Shown here piece by piece: positions 62,688 to 64,000 of a stretch of DNA of 64,000 bases (within the stretch, counting starts at the first letter, position 1; every line of letters starts with the position of its first letter). Origin of the DNA: Thiobacillus sp. (GTDB lineage: Bacteria; Pseudomonadota; Gammaproteobacteria; Burkholderiales; Thiobacillaceae). The translations under genes and the position numbers were made by a program. The DNA is taken from the NCBI GenBank assembly GCA_030680405.1, contig JAUXVT010000006.1, forward strand, positions 56,958-120,957, in the 5' to 3' direction. The notes under the pieces were generated by a model. It did no database searches, was not told where the DNA came from, and was given only the letters and a program-made list of their open reading frames with translations.

Positions 62688-63485
62688 ATGAAGCTCAGCG
62701 CTTACCTCGACGGCATCGGCCTGATCGGTCCGGGACTCGACAACTGGCTCGCGGCGCGGCCCATCCTGGCGGGTACCGCGCCCTATGAATCGCGACCCCT
62801 CACTGTGCCCGCGCCGCAGTCGCTGCCGCCTGTCGAACGCCGCCGCACCGGCCTCGCGATCAAGGTCGCGTTGGCCGTGGCGTGGGAGGCCTGCGCTGCC
62901 GGGCAACTCGATGCCAGGCAACTGGCCACGGTGTTCTCCTCTTCCGGCGCCGACAACGACAATTGCGATGCCATCTGCAAGGCGCTGGCCTCCGAGGACC
63001 GCCACATCTCGCCGACCCGCTTCCACAACTCGGTGCACAACGCCCCGGCGGGGTACTGGGGCATCGCCTCCGGTGCCATGACCCCGGCCACGGTGCTGTG
63101 CGCCCATGACGGCAGTTTTGGCGCCGGCCTGCTGGAGGCGCTGACCCAGGTCGCAGTCGAGGGCTGGGGTACGCTTCTGGTCGCCTACGACATGCCCTAT
63201 CCCGAACCGCTGCACGCCAAGCGCCCGCTCCCCGCCGCCTTTGGCATCGCCCTGGCGCTTAGCCCCAAGCGCAGGGCGCACTCGCTGGCGCGGATCGAGG
63301 TCAGCCTCGCCGATGACGCGCCCGATGCGCTGGCCGAGCCCGAACTCGAAACCCTGCGCCGCGCCATCCCCTCGGCGCGCGGCCTGCCCTTGCTGCAGGC
63401 CGTGGCGCGGGGGGCGGGCGGACGGGTCGTGCTGGATTACCTAGCGCCGCTGCATCTGGCCGTGGCGATCGAGCCATGCCGCTAG
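62688..63485 (+). CDS. Short ketosynthase-like protein, probable chain-length factor
   Basis: A 265-residue protein with the N-terminal half of a ketosynthase fold. It lacks the TACSSS nucleophile (the matching place reads LCAHDGSFGAGLLEAL) and the two His loops. RFHNSVHNAPAGYWGIA and TVFSSSGADNDN are typical of the short ApeC-like partner. It therefore probably shapes the active-site cavity of the preceding ketosynthase rather than catalysing. It begins one base after that gene's stop codon. Its 3' end overlaps the next gene by 10 bases. Confidence 0.85.
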   Translation: MKLSAYLDGIGLIGPGLDNWLAARPILAGTAPYESRPLTVPAPQSLPPVERRRTGLAIKVALAVAWEACAAGQLDARQLATVFSSSGADNDNCDAICKALASEDRHISPTRFHNSVHNAPAGYWGIASGAMTPATVLCAHDGSFGAGLLEALTQVAVEGWGTLLVAYDMPYPEPLHAKRPLPAAFGIALALSPKRRAHSLARIEVSLADDAPDALAEPELETLRRAIPSARGLPLLQAVARGAGGRVVLDYLAPLHLAVAIEPCR

Positions 63486-63943
63486 ACCACGCCTGGCTGC
63501 TCGCCCACCTGCCGCACCAGGGCAGCATGTGTCTGCTCGATGCAGTCACCGACTGGGATGCCCAGCACATCCGCTGCACGGCGGGCAGCCACCGCGCCCC
63601 GGACAACCCCCTGCGCGCCCATGATCGCCTGGGCGCGGCCTGCGGCATCGAGTACGCCGCGCAGGCGATGGCGGCGCACGGCGCCTTGCTCGCCTCTGCC
63701 GGAAGCGTGCCGCGTGCCGGTTATCTCGCCAGCGTGCGCACGGTCGAGTTGAACGTGGCGCGGCTGGATGACATCGCCGCCGATTTGCGGGTGGAAGCCG
63801 AGCGCGTGTCGGGCGACGACAATACGATTTTGTATGGCTTCAACGTGTTTGCTGAGCAAGAACTGCTGCTGAACGGTCGCGCGATTGTGGTGCTGGATGC
63901 CGCGCTGCTGGATGCGGCGAAACCGGGGAATACACCATCATAA
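63476..63943 (+). CDS. Second HotDog-type dehydratase (ApeP-like)
   Basis: A 155-residue HotDog protein of the 3-hydroxyacyl-ACP dehydratase group found in aryl polyene clusters. The N-terminal pattern LAHLPHQGSMCLLDAVTDWD carries the His-x-Gly-x-Met motif of this subfamily, followed by ACGIEYAAQAMAAHGAL (central helix with Glu) and a beta sheet. It would share dehydration with the 55714-56058 protein. ATG 63476 overlaps the chain-length-factor gene by 10 bases. The TAA stop overlaps the next frame as ATAA. Confidence 0.85.
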   Translation: MPLDHAWLLAHLPHQGSMCLLDAVTDWDAQHIRCTAGSHRAPDNPLRAHDRLGAACGIEYAAQAMAAHGALLASAGSVPRAGYLASVRTVELNVARLDDIAADLRVEAERVSGDDNTILYGFNVFAEQELLLNGRAIVVLDAALLDAAKPGNTPS

Positions 63944-64000
63944 AACGCGCACTGGTCACAGGCGGCAGCGGCGGCATCGGCGCGGCGATCTGCCGGCGGC
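63937..64000 (+). CDS. FabG-type 3-oxoacyl-ACP reductase (start only, cut by window edge)
   Basis: The frame after the dehydratase reads K-R-A-L-V-T-G-G-S-G-G-I-G-A-A-I-C-R-R up to the edge, the NAD(P)-binding TGxxxGIG motif of short-chain reductases. It should reduce the beta-keto group in each elongation cycle. No ATG, GTG or TTG is found in phase at the proper place: the codons before KRALVTGG are ATC (63937) and ATA (63940), and ATA overlaps the previous TAA stop as ATAA. GGGGA at about 63925-63929 is a fair ribosome binding site. Thus the start may be a rare AUA or AUC codon. Confidence 0.8.
   Translation, partial: MIKRALVTGGSGGIGAAICRR

Overview
The window is a GC-rich bacterial chromosome segment (no plasmid, phage or CRISPR features seen). 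Gene content and order (yqgE-ruvX-pyrR-pyrB-pyrC', rpmB-rpmG beside radC/coaBC/dut, several small conserved proteins typical of the class) suggest a betaproteobacterium, probably a Thiobacillus/Sulfuricella-like relative. That placement is inference from synteny, not a search result.

Left part (0-17.3 kb, nearly all minus strand): a PpiC-type periplasmic prolyl isomerase, two large exported proteins of unknown function, a small lipoprotein, a lytic transglycosylase and then a compact type II secretion operon read gspE-F-G-H-I-J-K-L-M-(C-like)-D. Most T2SS genes overlap by 4 bases. No prepilin peptidase (gspO) is in the window.

17.3-34 kb: a small low-GC insert (GT2 glycosyltransferase plus a stub of a following gene), then housekeeping genes: YqiA esterase, RNB exoribonuclease, a TonB-type protein, fructose-1,6-bisphosphatase, a MASE3-like GGDEF/EAL protein, a photolyase gene broken by five frameshifts, the yqgE-ruvX-pyrR-pyrB-pyrC' operon (the PyrC' lacks its metal ligands), lnt and a diguanylate cyclase.

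34-50 kb: dut-coaBC divergent from radC, then rpmB-rpmG closed by a perfect 18-bp-stem bidirectional terminator; a lipid-flavoured minus-strand run (RsmB methyltransferase, acyl-CoA ligase, FadL, MscS channel, desaturase); membrane proteins PsiE, AI-2E type and TerC; htpX divergent from a NhaR-like regulator; a PIN protein overlapping a thioredoxin; a small conserved protein.

50-64 kb: a decayed IS4-family transposase with an internal 43-bp tandem duplication, a TPR/O-GlcNAc-transferase-like protein (GT41), and then a tightly coupled aryl-polyene-type (APE) pigment cluster which runs off the right edge: ACP, COG4648 membrane protein, AMP ligase, HotDog dehydratase, LpxL-like acyltransferase, LolA-like carrier, MMPL exporter, NodB-type deacetylase, methyltransferase, ketosynthase, short chain-length-factor-like ketosynthase, second dehydratase and the start of a FabG-type reductase. 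Together these would build a polyene acyl chain on ACP, modify it and move it to the outer membrane. The most unusual points are the NodB-type deacetylase inside the cluster, the apparent AUA/AUC start of the reductase, the GT41 protein next door, the inactive dihydroorotase homologue and the multiply frameshifted photolyase.
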